From Leucobacter sp. Ag1 (lineage in GTDB: Bacteria > Actinomycetota > Actinomycetes > Actinomycetales > Microbacteriaceae), in contig NZ_LAYO01000099.1 of assembly GCF_000980875.1 (NCBI RefSeq), positions 1 through 64,000 of the forward strand: 64,000 nt of DNA. Direction: 5' to 3'. Below are positions 8,487 to 17,818 of this stretch, in pieces. Positions within the stretch are counted from its first letter, which is position 1. Each line of letters starts with the position of its first letter. The position numbers were made by a program, and so were the translations under genes. The notes below the pieces were generated by a model. That model was not told the origin of the DNA. It worked only from the letters and a program-made list of their open reading frames with translations, and ran no database searches.

Positions 8487-11400
8487 ATGCCCTCCTTCGA
8501 CCCATCCCAGTCGCGCGTGCTCGCGCTCGACCGGGCTCGGCACGCACGCATCCTCGGGGCTCCGGGCAGCGGTAAGACCTCGGTGCTGATCGAGGTCGCG
8601 GTGGGCGAGATCCGCGCCGCGACCGACGCCGCCGATCGGGCGGGCGAGGGCGGATTCTCCCTCGACCGGGAACTGCTGGTGCTCACCGCCGACCGGCGCG
8701 CGGCGGGGCGGCTCCGCTCGGGCATCGAGGACCGCCTGGGCCGACCGATCGAGTCGACCCCCGCGCGCACCTTCACGGCCTTCGCCTTCGGACTGCTCGC
8801 CAAAGACGCAGCGTCCCGGGGCGCGCCGGCGCCCCGCCTGCTGACCGGAACGGCGCACGACGAGGCGATCTCCGCGACCATCGAAGACCCCGCGATCTCG
8901 GCGTCTGCCGAGGTGCGCGAGCTCATCGGCGTCGATGCGGTGCAGAGCCCGGCGTTCCGCGCGGAACTGCGTGAGCTGGCGCGCATCGTCGACGACTTCG
9001 GCTGGGACTCGGAGGCGCTGTCGCAGCGCATCGTCGACGCCGCGCGCGCGAGTGCCGGCGAACGGGTCTCGCGGGCGCCGGATGCGGCGCTCGCGTCCCG
9101 GTGGATCGCGGCGCTTCGCCTGCTCGTTCCGGTCGAACGGCGGCTCGCCGTCGAGCACCCCGGGGAGCGCTCCGCGAGCGGTCTGCTCTCGGCGGCCGCC
9201 CGCGCGGTGCGCGAGTCCGGCGTCGAGTTCCGGGCGCCCAAGATCGTGCTCGTCGACGACGCTCAAGACCTCGGCGAGGGGCAGCTGGCGCTGCTCGCAG
9301 CGCTGGCCGACCGCGGCGCGCGCATCTGGGTCTTCGGCGACCCCGACATCGCGACGGCCGCGTTCCACGGCGAGAGCACCGAGGTGCTCAGCGATCTCGC
9401 CGGGGCGCTCCGACGCGCGGGCGCCCGCGCCGAAGCCGCCCCCGAACCGCAGACGGTCGTGCTCGAGCTCGTGCACCGCCAGACGGCGCCGCTCCGCGCG
9501 TTCGTCGCGGGCCTCAGCGGGCGCATCGGCGCGGCCGGCGTCGGAGCGCAGCGTGCCGCGATCGCGGCTACCGATACCGCCGCATCGGACGGCGCCGAGG
9601 CGGGCGACGGCCGGATCGCCTTCGCTCGGGCTTCGACCACGGCCGAGCAGATCGGCGCGGTCGCGCACCGGCTCAGGCGCCGCAGACTCGGACTCGACGG
9701 CATCGCCGCGGTGCCCTGGGACCGCATGGCGGTGCTCTGCCGCAGCCGCGGCGAGGCGACCCGGGCGGCCCGGGCGCTCGCCGGACTCCAGGTCCCCACC
9801 GATGTCGGCGCGGGCGGCATCGTCCCGGGGGAGCACCGCATCGTGCGGGAGCTGCTCCGCCTCCTGCAGCATGCGCTCGGCATCTCGGATCTCCGACCGG
9901 CCGAGATCCTCGACATCGCCGGAGGCACCATCGGCGGGCTCGACCCGGTGGCTCTGCGCCGACTGCGCGCGGGCCTCTCGCTGCACGAGCGCCGTCGGGC
10001 GCGTGCCGACGACCGGCCGCCCGAAGCGATCGAGGGACTCGTCGCCGAGGCCTTCGCGTTCCCCGGCGATCAGCCGCTCATCGACAGCCGCGGCGGGCGC
10101 GTGCTGCGGCGCATCGGTCTCATCGCGGCCGCGGGGCGGGGGGTCGCCGAATCCGGCGGCACCGCACGCGAGACGCTGTGGGCGATCTGGGAGCGCACTC
10201 GGCTCTCCGAACGCTGGCAGGAGGACGCGCTGACCGGTCGCGGCATCGTCGCCGATGAGGCGAACCGATCGCTCGACGCCGTGCTGGGGCTCTTCTTCAG
10301 CCTGCAGCGCCACGAGGAGCAGGCGAGCAGCCAGCCCGTGGCCGAGCTCATCGAGGCGCTGCTCGACCGGGCGGTTCCCGAGGACTCGCTCGCTCGGCGC
10401 AGCGAACGCAGCACGGTCACCGTCACCACCCCGCAGGGCGCCGTCGGCCGCGAGTTCGACGTCGTCTGCGTGCTCGGTCCGCAGGACGGCGCCTGGCCGA
10501 ATCTGCGCAGCCGGGGCGCGATGCTGGGCACCGCGGCGCTCGAACGCTGGTTGCGCGGGGGGCCCGCGGAACCTCCGTCACGGCGGGAAACCCTGCACGA
10601 CGAGCTCCGACTGTTCCTGCAGGCCTGCTCCCGCGCTCGCACCGAGCTGCTCGTGCTCGGCGTCTCCGACGACGAGCAGCATCCGAGCCCCTTCTTCGGG
10701 TTCGGGGCCGCGCACGAGGTGCCGACCCCGCCGAGCTCCCGGCTCACGCTGCGCGGCTCCGTCGCGCAGATGCGGCGTCGTCTCGAGGACGATCCCGCGG
10801 ACGCGGTGGCGCTCGCGTCCCTCGCCGCTCTGGCCGACGCCGAGGTCCCGGGCGCTCGCCCCGACGACTGGTACGGCGTGCTCCCGCCGAGCACGGACGC
10901 GCCGCTCGTCGATCTCGGCGGAGACCCCGACGCGGTCGTGCGGGTCAGCCCCTCGCAGCTCGAGCAGTCCGAGCAGTGCCCGCTCGACTGGGTGGTGTCG
11001 CGGCTCGCGGGCCCCGACGGCGGCGCGAGTTCCGGGCTCGGCACTCTGCTCCACCACGCGATGGAGACCGCCGAGACTCCCGACGTGGATGCGCTGATGG
11101 ACGCGGTGCTCGCCGAGTGGGACCGGCTGCCGTTCGAGTCGCAATGGCAGTCCGAGCAGGGACGGCGCACGGCCCGGGCCATGGCGACCGGGCTCGCCGA
11201 CTACCTGGCGCAGTTCACCCGCTCCGATCGCGAACTGATCGACAGCGAGGCCCGCTTCGAGGCGCGCATCGACCGCGCGCTGCTGGTCGGCTCGGCCGAC
11301 CGGATCGAGCAGACCACCCGAACCGACGGCGGGGTCGAATGGTCCGTCGTCGACCTCAAGACGGGCCGATTCCGCCCGAGCGCCGCCGACCTCGCCGAGC

Positions 11401-11729
11401 ACGCGCAGCTGCAGGCCTATCAGCTGGGAGTCATCATGGGCGCGTTCGCGCACGAGACCGACGCCGTACCCGCGGGTCTGCCCGGCAACGGAGGTGCACG
11501 GCTCCTGTTCGTGCACCCGAAGGCCGTGCGCGCCGGAACGACTTTCACCGAGGCCGGGCAGGAGCCGCTCGACGCGGACGCCCAGCGCGCGTTCCGCGAA
11601 CGCGTTCGCGCAGCGGCAGGGGTCATGGCGGGCGACCGTTTCACCGCGCGGGTCGAGCATCACTGCAGCGATCCGCACCGTCCCGGATCCTGCGCGATCC
11701 ACATTGTTCCGGCGGTGAGCCACTCGTGA
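8487..11729 (+). CDS. adnA: AdnA-type helicase-nuclease subunit
   Basis: A 1080-residue UvrD-like protein with a C-terminal RecB-type nuclease domain, matching AdnA of the mycobacterial AdnAB DNA end-resection complex. Walker A is LGAPGSGKT (24-31). Motif II is degenerate (VDDAQD) and motif III reads FGDPDIATAAFHG without the usual QSIY, so this motor is probably the weaker one, as known for AdnA. The nuclease begins near residue 850 (GTLLHHAMETAE) with GSADRIE, VVDLKTG (Asp956, Lys958) and an AYQLG helix. Cys831, Cys1060 and Cys1069 flank the nuclease and could be part of an Fe-S staple, but the fourth ligand is not obvious. The gene overlaps adnB by a GTGA stop-start, so the two are co-translated. 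Confidence 0.87.
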   Translation: MPSFDPSQSRVLALDRARHARILGAPGSGKTSVLIEVAVGEIRAATDAADRAGEGGFSLDRELLVLTADRRAAGRLRSGIEDRLGRPIESTPARTFTAFAFGLLAKDAASRGAPAPRLLTGTAHDEAISATIEDPAISASAEVRELIGVDAVQSPAFRAELRELARIVDDFGWDSEALSQRIVDAARASAGERVSRAPDAALASRWIAALRLLVPVERRLAVEHPGERSASGLLSAAARAVRESGVEFRAPKIVLVDDAQDLGEGQLALLAALADRGARIWVFGDPDIATAAFHGESTEVLSDLAGALRRAGARAEAAPEPQTVVLELVHRQTAPLRAFVAGLSGRIGAAGVGAQRAAIAATDTAASDGAEAGDGRIAFARASTTAEQIGAVAHRLRRRRLGLDGIAAVPWDRMAVLCRSRGEATRAARALAGLQVPTDVGAGGIVPGEHRIVRELLRLLQHALGISDLRPAEILDIAGGTIGGLDPVALRRLRAGLSLHERRRARADDRPPEAIEGLVAEAFAFPGDQPLIDSRGGRVLRRIGLIAAAGRGVAESGGTARETLWAIWERTRLSERWQEDALTGRGIVADEANRSLDAVLGLFFSLQRHEEQASSQPVAELIEALLDRAVPEDSLARRSERSTVTVTTPQGAVGREFDVVCVLGPQDGAWPNLRSRGAMLGTAALERWLRGGPAEPPSRRETLHDELRLFLQACSRARTELLVLGVSDDEQHPSPFFGFGAAHEVPTPPSSRLTLRGSVAQMRRRLEDDPADAVALASLAALADAEVPGARPDDWYGVLPPSTDAPLVDLGGDPDAVVRVSPSQLEQSEQCPLDWVVSRLAGPDGGASSGLGTLLHHAMETAETPDVDALMDAVLAEWDRLPFESQWQSEQGRRTARAMATGLADYLAQFTRSDRELIDSEARFEARIDRALLVGSADRIEQTTRTDGGVEWSVVDLKTGRFRPSAADLAEHAQLQAYQLGVIMGAFAHETDAVPAGLPGNGGARLLFVHPKAVRAGTTFTEAGQEPLDADAQRAFRERVRAAAGVMAGDRFTARVEHHCSDPHRPGSCAIHIVPAVSHS

Positions 11730-14700
11730 GCCCGCAGCCGCACACGCATCCCGAGGGAGGCGAACCGGTCGTCCCCGTGTTCGCCCCCCTCCGCATCGCC
11801 GAACTCCTCGCCGGCCCCGACGGGCAGGTCCTCGCGCCGACCGCGGAGCAGCGCGGCGTGATCGAGCACCCGCTCGCGGGCAGCGCGCTCGTCATCGCCG
11901 GCGCGGGCAGCGGCAAGACCGAGACCATGGCGAACCGCGTGGTGTGGCTCGTCGCGAACGGCGTCGTCGCACCCGAGCAGATCCTCGGCCTCACCTTCAC
12001 CCGCAAGGCCGCCGGCGAACTCGGCGAGCGCATCTCCCGCCGTCTCGCCGGATTCTCCGCTGCCCTCGACGACGCGGAGGAGCGCGGCCTGCTCGCGCCG
12101 CCCGAGTCCGCGCGTGCGGCCGCGCTCCGCGAACAGCTGTCCGACGGCTTGGACCTGCCCAGCGTGAGCACCTACCACTCCTTCGCGGCATCGGTGGTGC
12201 AGGAGTTCGGCGCCTCGGCGGGACTGGCATCGGACGCCGCGCTGATCGACGAGGCCTCGGCCTGGCGGATCGCCCGCGAGGTCGTGCTCGCGAGCGACGA
12301 TCCCGACCTGCTCGACGACGATCGCTCGGTCGCGCAGCTCGTCTCGCAGGTGCTGCGCATGGATCACGAGGTCGCCGACCACCTGACCTCGCTCGAACGA
12401 GTGGACCTGGTGATCGACGAGTTCGCTCGGGTCGTCGAACTGCCCTACTCCGAGAAAGAGGTCGGCAAGCCGCCGAGCGGCAAGGTCTACGCGCCGGTGC
12501 GCGACGCCGTCGCCGATGTGCGTTCGACGGCGCTGATCACCCGCCTGGCGCGCGCCTACGCCGAAGAGAAACGCAGGCGCGGCCTCATGGAGTTCTCCGA
12601 TCAGCTCGCACTGGCGGTACGGATCCTCGACGCCGCACCGGACGCGGTGACGGCCCTGCGCCGTCGGAGCCGCGCCGTGCTGCTCGACGAAGTGCAGGAC
12701 ACCTCGGTCGGACAGACCCGATTGCTGTCCCGGATCTTCGCGGGACTCCCGGTCATGGCCGTCGGCGACCCGCACCAGTCGATCTACGGCTGGCGCGGGG
12801 CCTCCGCCGAGGGCCTCGAATCCTTCCACCGCGATTTCCGCGGAGCGGGCCCCGAGCGCGCCGCGACCCTCACCCTGTCGACCAGCTGGCGCAACCCGGA
12901 GCTGGTGCTCCGCGCCGCCAACGTGCTCGCCGGCCCCCTGCGGTCGGAGGCCGCGATCGATGTCCCCGAGCTCGCGCCGAGGCCCGGCGCGCAGGAGGGG
13001 ACTCTGGAGGTCGCCTACCCCGAGACGCTGCACGAGGAGCAGGCGGCGCTCGCCGATTGGATGCGGGATGCGCGGTCGGCGCACCGCGAGGCGACGGGCG
13101 AGTGGCCCACCGCAGCGATCGTCTGCCGCAACCGGCGGGTCATGCCCGCCCTCGCGAGCGCGCTCTCGGATCGCGGCGTGCCGAACCGCATCGTCGGCGT
13201 CGGCGGCCTGCTGACCACACCCGAGGTGACCGACCTCGTCTCCACGCTGCGCTGCCTCTGGTTCGCCGACGCGGGGAGCGAGCTGGTCCGCCTGCTCGGC
13301 GGCCCGCGATTCCGCGTGGGCGTGGCGGACCTCGGCGGGCTCGTCCGGGCCGCGCGCTGGTTCGCGGAGCGCGACGTGGCGCATCAGCGCATCGACGACG
13401 CCGACCGCAGCACGGGCGGCGTGCTGCCCGACCCCGATCAGGCGTTCACGACCATCGACGCGGTCGACGAGATCGCGGGGCTCGCCTCGCTCGACCACAC
13501 CGCGCTGAAGGACATCAGTCCGACCGGACGGCAGCGGATCCGCGAGGCAGGCATCATGCTGCGGCAGCTGCGCCAGCTCGTCGGAGGCGCGATCCCCGAG
13601 CTGCTCCGCGCGGTCGAGCAGGCCCTGCGGCTCGACATCGAACTCGATGCCCACGCCGCCCGCGGTCACGACGGGGCCGCCTCCGCCCGCGCCAACCTCG
13701 ACGCGTTCGCCGACGCGGTCGACGCCTTCCTCGCGGTCGATCGGGACGGCACGCTCCCCAGCCTGCTCGCCTGGCTCGAACTCGCGACCGAGGACGACGC
13801 GGCGGCGGAGCACGTTCCCGAGCCCGAACCGGGAACGGTGCAGCTCATCACCGTGCACGGGTCGAAGGGGCTCGAGTGGGACCTGGTGGCGATTCCCCGA
13901 CTCGTGGACCAGGAGTTCCCGGGACGCGGACGCGACTCCAAGGGGTGGCTTCGCCCGGGCCAGCTGCCCGACGAGCTCCGCGGCGATGCGGCGGCGCGAC
14001 CCGATCTCGCCTGGCGGATCGCGTCGACGCAGCAGGACGTGCGCGATGGGATCACCGGCTACCGGGAGGCACTGGCCGAGCGCTTCGCGGCCGAGGAGCG
14101 TCGCCTGGCGTACGTGGCCGTCACGCGCGCCGCGAAGCGCCTCTTCCTGAGTGGCTCGTTCTGGGGCGGGCAGACCCGCGCGCGCGGGGCGTCCACGTAT
14201 CTGATCGAACTCGCCGATGCCGGGCTCATCCCCGCGATCGCCGCCGAGAGCGCCCACGAGAGCGATCCGAGCGCGTCCGAAGAGACGGTCCTCGAGTGGC
14301 CACTCGACCCGCTGGGCGCCCGCGCCGACGCGGTGCGTCGGGCGGCTAGGGCCGTCGAGGCACGCCTCTCCGAGGGCGGCGCGTCGGAGGGTGGCGGTGC
14401 GCCGGTCGACCCGATCGTCGAGCTCCTCCTCGCCGAACGCGAGCGGGCGCGCTCCGCGCTCAGCGCTCGGGCCGCCGGCACCGACGCGGCCGCTGGGACC
14501 GACTCGGCCGCCGGCACCGACGCGGCCGCCGATGCGGACGACCGCAGCGGGGACGACGCGGAGTTCGGCGCAGGTGTCGGCGCAGGCCGCGCCGCGACGG
14601 TCGAGCGGATCACCGCGTCGACGTTCCACGAGTTCGTCGACGAGCCGGAAGCCGCCGAGCGCGCGCGCCTCCGTCCGGTTCCGCAGCGCCCCTACCGGCG

Positions 14701-15382
14701 CACGCGCGTCGGCAACCGGTTCCACGAGTGGGTCGAGCGCCGCAGCTCCACGGCCGTGGGCACGCGGCTCACGCTGCCCGGCTTCGGCGACGGCGCGTTC
14801 GTCGTCGAGCCCGGGGAATCCGGGGTCATCGATGCCACGGGCTTCGAAGAGTCTGGCGAATTCTCCGACTCGTTCGGCGCGCCGGAGCTGCCCGACGCTG
14901 AGGTCGCGTTCGGCGCGTCCGGTGTGATCGGCGAGCCCGTCGAGTCCGCGGTCGTGCCCGTCGACGGGCACGACGATGAGGAGCGCGCGCTGCAGCAGCT
15001 CATCGCGAACTTCGAGCGTTCGGAGTGGGCCGAGTTGCAGCCCATCGCGGTCGAGCAGGAGATCTCCCTGCCGTTCGCGGGCAACCGGCTGGTCTGCAAG
15101 CTCGACGCCGTGTTCCGTCACGGGGACCGGGTCGAGATCGTCGACTGGAAGACGGGTCGGGCGCCGAGGGACGACGCGGAGCGGGAGACCCGGTTCTACC
15201 AGTTGGCGCTGTATCGGCACGCGTGGGCGAGCTGGACGGGCACTCCGCTCGACCGGATCGATGCCACTCTCTACTACGTCGCGGACGACGTGATCCTCCG
15301 CGACGAGCACCCGCTCGGTCTCGACGAACTGGAGCGGCGCTGGTTCACGGCTCGCCGCAGCCTCGAGGCGCGCCTGGACTGA
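11726..15382 (+). CDS. adnB: AdnB-type ATP-dependent helicase-nuclease subunit
   Basis: A 1218-residue partner of AdnA. An intact SF1A motor: Walker A AGAGSGKT (Lys64), FTRKAAGEL, motif II LLDEVQDTS, motif III GDPHQSIYGWRGA, STSWRNP, motif V TVHGSKGLEWD and motif VI VAVTRA. The C-terminal RecB-like nuclease has GNRFHEWVE, KLDAVF and IVDWKTG (Asp1140, Lys1142), then YQLALYRHAW. Motor and nuclease are joined by an Ala/Gly/Thr/Asp-rich repeat linker (AAGTD units, about residues 910-935) and a variable acidic stretch. GTG 11726 overlaps the adnA stop. Within the family the complex unwinds and resects double-strand breaks for recombination. Confidence 0.9.
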   Translation: MSPQPHTHPEGGEPVVPVFAPLRIAELLAGPDGQVLAPTAEQRGVIEHPLAGSALVIAGAGSGKTETMANRVVWLVANGVVAPEQILGLTFTRKAAGELGERISRRLAGFSAALDDAEERGLLAPPESARAAALREQLSDGLDLPSVSTYHSFAASVVQEFGASAGLASDAALIDEASAWRIAREVVLASDDPDLLDDDRSVAQLVSQVLRMDHEVADHLTSLERVDLVIDEFARVVELPYSEKEVGKPPSGKVYAPVRDAVADVRSTALITRLARAYAEEKRRRGLMEFSDQLALAVRILDAAPDAVTALRRRSRAVLLDEVQDTSVGQTRLLSRIFAGLPVMAVGDPHQSIYGWRGASAEGLESFHRDFRGAGPERAATLTLSTSWRNPELVLRAANVLAGPLRSEAAIDVPELAPRPGAQEGTLEVAYPETLHEEQAALADWMRDARSAHREATGEWPTAAIVCRNRRVMPALASALSDRGVPNRIVGVGGLLTTPEVTDLVSTLRCLWFADAGSELVRLLGGPRFRVGVADLGGLVRAARWFAERDVAHQRIDDADRSTGGVLPDPDQAFTTIDAVDEIAGLASLDHTALKDISPTGRQRIREAGIMLRQLRQLVGGAIPELLRAVEQALRLDIELDAHAARGHDGAASARANLDAFADAVDAFLAVDRDGTLPSLLAWLELATEDDAAAEHVPEPEPGTVQLITVHGSKGLEWDLVAIPRLVDQEFPGRGRDSKGWLRPGQLPDELRGDAAARPDLAWRIASTQQDVRDGITGYREALAERFAAEERRLAYVAVTRAAKRLFLSGSFWGGQTRARGASTYLIELADAGLIPAIAAESAHESDPSASEETVLEWPLDPLGARADAVRRAARAVEARLSEGGASEGGGAPVDPIVELLLAERERARSALSARAAGTDAAAGTDSAAGTDAAADADDRSGDDAEFGAGVGAGRAATVERITASTFHEFVDEPEAAERARLRPVPQRPYRRTRVGNRFHEWVERRSSTAVGTRLTLPGFGDGAFVVEPGESGVIDATGFEESGEFSDSFGAPELPDAEVAFGASGVIGEPVESAVVPVDGHDDEERALQQLIANFERSEWAELQPIAVEQEISLPFAGNRLVCKLDAVFRHGDRVEIVDWKTGRAPRDDAERETRFYQLALYRHAWASWTGTPLDRIDATLYYVADDVILRDEHPLGLDELERRWFTARRSLEARLD

Positions 15383-15523
15383 GATCTGCGGCGCGAGATC
15401 GCCGGATTCTTGCGGCGGGGAAGGACCCGGCACCCGGCGGAGGTTCGCCTGGGCGGGTCACGCCGGGTCCGGTTCGGTCGAGTCGGGCCCCGCCCGGTCG
15501 GGCCCCGCCGAGTCAGGCGTCGG

Positions 15524-16828
15524 TCAGCGTTTGCGGGGCTCGTCGCCGAGGGGCTCGATGACGTCGGTGACCTGCTCGGAGGCGCCCTCGTCGGATGCTG
15601 CGGCCTCGCGGTCGGCGGCTTCCGACGGGTCGGCCGTTTCCGATGGGTCGGCGTGGTCGTGCTCGGACGGGTCCTGCGCGTCGGTGTGCGACTCGTCGGG
15701 GGTTTCGGTCGATGCTCCGGGTTCGGGATCGTTCGCGGTGCCGGGTTCGGTCGGGCGCTCGTCGAGCGGCTCGATGAAGTCGGTGTCGGCGTGGAACATG
15801 CGGTCTTCGTCGAGCGCTTCGAACGCGGCGGTTTCGGAGAGCCCGTCGGGTGCTTCGGGGGTCTCTTCGAGGAGCTGTGCGACTTCGGCGGTGCCGAGTC
15901 CGGTGCGGATGGGTACGGGGGAGGTCAGTTTGGTGAGTCGGTCGACCATTCGGTCGAGCATGGCGACGGCATCGCTGACGATCTCCTGGTCGTGCGCTTC
16001 GACTCCGTGCATGAGCCATTCGGCGACTTCGAGTTCTCGGTAGAGCTTGGCGCGTGCGCGGATCCAGCCGACGTGGCCGGTGTCGCTGATCGCGGCGTAT
16101 CTGGCGAGGACGGATTCGAAGACTTCGTCGCCGGCGGCGAGGAGCCAGGCGAGGTCCGCGGCGGGGTCGCCGACGGCGAATTCGGACCAGTCGAGTACGC
16201 CGGTGATCCGGTCGTCAGCGACGAGGATCGCTTCCGCGGTGAAGGCGCCGTGCACCGGCGCGGGAGCGAAGTCCCAGAGCGCGGTGGATTCGAGTGCTTC
16301 CATCCACCGGTGGTGCACGGTCTCGGGCAGGAGGCGGGTGCGCTGGGCGCGGTCCACGAGCCGGGCGACTTGGGCGCGGACTTCGACGGCGTCCCGGACG
16401 GGGAGGCCGCCCTGCTGCACCAGTGCGGTCGGGAGCGCGTGGATCGCTGCGATGGTTTCTGCGATGGACTGCAGGAGGAGCGCGTCCGATTCGAGGTCCT
16501 CGACGTCGATGCGGGCTCCGTCGAGCAGCGTGGTGACGACCGCGCGGGAGTCTCCGGCACGGGTCAGGCCGAGCGTCTCGGGCACGGCGAAAGGCAGCGC
16601 GGCCCGCGCGCCTTCGGCGAGTGCGGCGAGGCTGAGCAGCTCGGCGGACTGGGCGACTTCTGCTGCGGGGGTGCGCGGCACGCGGACGAGCAGGTCGCGG
16701 CCGTCGCCGACGATTCTGGCCGACACGAACTCCCCGCTGCGATCCTCGTTCATGTCCAGTGCCGAGACGGTGAGTCCGGGCACCGCGGAGGTCGCGAGCG
16801 CGGCTAGGGTGAATGGGGAGCTGGCCAT
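15524..16828 (-). CDS. Aminoglycoside/macrolide-phosphotransferase-fold protein lacking catalytic Asp and Asn, with acidic tail
   Basis: A 434-residue protein. Residues about 20-300 follow the APH/Mph kinase-like fold: an N-lobe with LLVRVPRT, a C-lobe LPETVHHRWME, the catalytic-loop region, and the metal-binding strand GVLDWSEFAVGDPAADLAW (Asp213, Asp221). The catalytic loop, normally HGDxxxxN, reads HGAFTAEA at 193-200, so both the base Asp and the metal-binding Asn are replaced by Ala. Residues about 310-434 are a disordered acidic Asp/Glu/Ser/Thr/Pro tail containing two similar FIEPLDERP and VIEPLGDEP motifs. TACGCT lies 6 nt before ATG 16828. It is convergent with adnB and divergent from nudC. 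A pseudokinase or regulatory role is inference. Confidence 0.72.
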   Translation of the reverse strand: MASSPFTLAALATSAVPGLTVSALDMNEDRSGEFVSARIVGDGRDLLVRVPRTPAAEVAQSAELLSLAALAEGARAALPFAVPETLGLTRAGDSRAVVTTLLDGARIDVEDLESDALLLQSIAETIAAIHALPTALVQQGGLPVRDAVEVRAQVARLVDRAQRTRLLPETVHHRWMEALESTALWDFAPAPVHGAFTAEAILVADDRITGVLDWSEFAVGDPAADLAWLLAAGDEVFESVLARYAAISDTGHVGWIRARAKLYRELEVAEWLMHGVEAHDQEIVSDAVAMLDRMVDRLTKLTSPVPIRTGLGTAEVAQLLEETPEAPDGLSETAAFEALDEDRMFHADTDFIEPLDERPTEPGTANDPEPGASTETPDESHTDAQDPSEHDHADPSETADPSEAADREAAASDEGASEQVTDVIEPLGDEPRKR

Positions 16829-16834
16829 GCACTC

Positions 16835-16840
16835 AGCGTA
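16835..16840 (-). promoter_or_regulatory. -10 element of leaderless promoter for the APH-like gene
   Basis: TACGCT on the minus strand, then 6 nt, then ATG 16828, in the 84-bp divergent gap to nudC. Confidence 0.45.
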
Positions 16841-16912
16841 GGCAGGCGGCGCATTTCGTGCCGTACGCCACGCGCATCTGCGGGGAGCTCACGGGGAAGA
16901 AAGGACGATCGG

Positions 16913-17818
16913 ATGACCGCGACTCCGTTGCCGCCGCTCTCGAGCGGGACGCTCGACCGGGATGCTGCGACCCGCACCGATTCCGGGCTGCTCGCCGCGG
17001 CTTGGTCCGACCCCGCGGCGCGCCTGCTCGTGCTGCGCGGTTCCCGAGTGCCCGTGCTCGATGCTGCGGCGGACGGCGGCGCCCGGCTCGCGCTTTCGCC
17101 CGTCCGGGGCGCGTTCGGAGACGAGCACGCGTATCTGGGCCGCATCGATGGTGCACCGGTGTTCGTCGAGTTCGGCGCCGCCGATGACGGCGACACGCAG
17201 AGGGTCGGCGCCTCCGTCTCGTGGGTGAACCCGCTCGAACTGGAGGGCCTGCGCAGCGACTGCGAGCGAGAGCTCATGACCGCCGGCCTCGCTCTCGCGG
17301 CATGGCATCGATCGGCGGGCTTCTCGCCCGCGGACGGCCGGCCGACGCACCCGAGCTGGGGCGGATGGTCTCGAACCGATCCCGACGGAGCGCTGCTGTT
17401 CCCGCGCACCGATCCCGCCGTGATCGTGCTCGTCGAGCACGAAGGACGTGCCCTGCTCGGCTCGAACGCGCTGTGGGAGACCGGCAGGTTCTCCCTGCTC
17501 GCCGGCTTCGTCGATGCCGGCGAGTCCGCTGAGCAGGCCGTGGTGCGCGAAATCCGTGAGGAGGCCGGCGTTCCGGTCGATCGGATCCGATACATCGCCT
17601 CGCAACCGTGGCCGTTCCCGCGCTCGCTGATGCTCGGTTTCCACGCGAGCCTGCAGTCCGGCTTCGATCCGGAAGCCCTGGCTCCCGATCCCGAAGAGAT
17701 CTCCGAGCTGCGCTGGTTCACGCGCGATGAACTGCGGACCCCTCCTCCCGGCGTCCGCCTTCCCGGCCCGCTCTCGATCGCCCGGTGGCTGATCGACCGC
17801 TGGGTGGACGAGGCATGA
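16913..17818 (+). CDS. nudC: NADH pyrophosphatase-type Nudix hydrolase
   Basis: A 301-residue NudC-family protein that hydrolyses NAD(H) and may remove NAD caps from RNA. The Nudix box runs from Gly198 to Val220 (GFVDAGES ... REIREEAG) with its Glu cluster intact, followed by the NudC-specific SQPWPFPRSLM. The zinc ribbon found between the N-domain and the Nudix fold is degenerate: the segment AWHRSAGFSPADGRPTHPS has none of the four cysteines. An AAGGAC-like Shine-Dalgarno lies upstream of ATG 16913. The stop overlaps the uvrD2 start (ATGA), matching the nudC-uvrD2 neighbourhood of mycobacteria. Confidence 0.9.
   Translation: MTATPLPPLSSGTLDRDAATRTDSGLLAAAWSDPAARLLVLRGSRVPVLDAAADGGARLALSPVRGAFGDEHAYLGRIDGAPVFVEFGAADDGDTQRVGASVSWVNPLELEGLRSDCERELMTAGLALAAWHRSAGFSPADGRPTHPSWGGWSRTDPDGALLFPRTDPAVIVLVEHEGRALLGSNALWETGRFSLLAGFVDAGESAEQAVVREIREEAGVPVDRIRYIASQPWPFPRSLMLGFHASLQSGFDPEALAPDPEEISELRWFTRDELRTPPPGVRLPGPLSIARWLIDRWVDEA

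Noticed and set aside
15383-15523. Possible terminator GGACCCGGC ... GCCGGGTCC between adnB and the convergent APH-like gene
   Set aside because: The 9-bp arms are separated by about 30 nt, and several other GC-rich pairings are equally possible, so the structure is not convincing.
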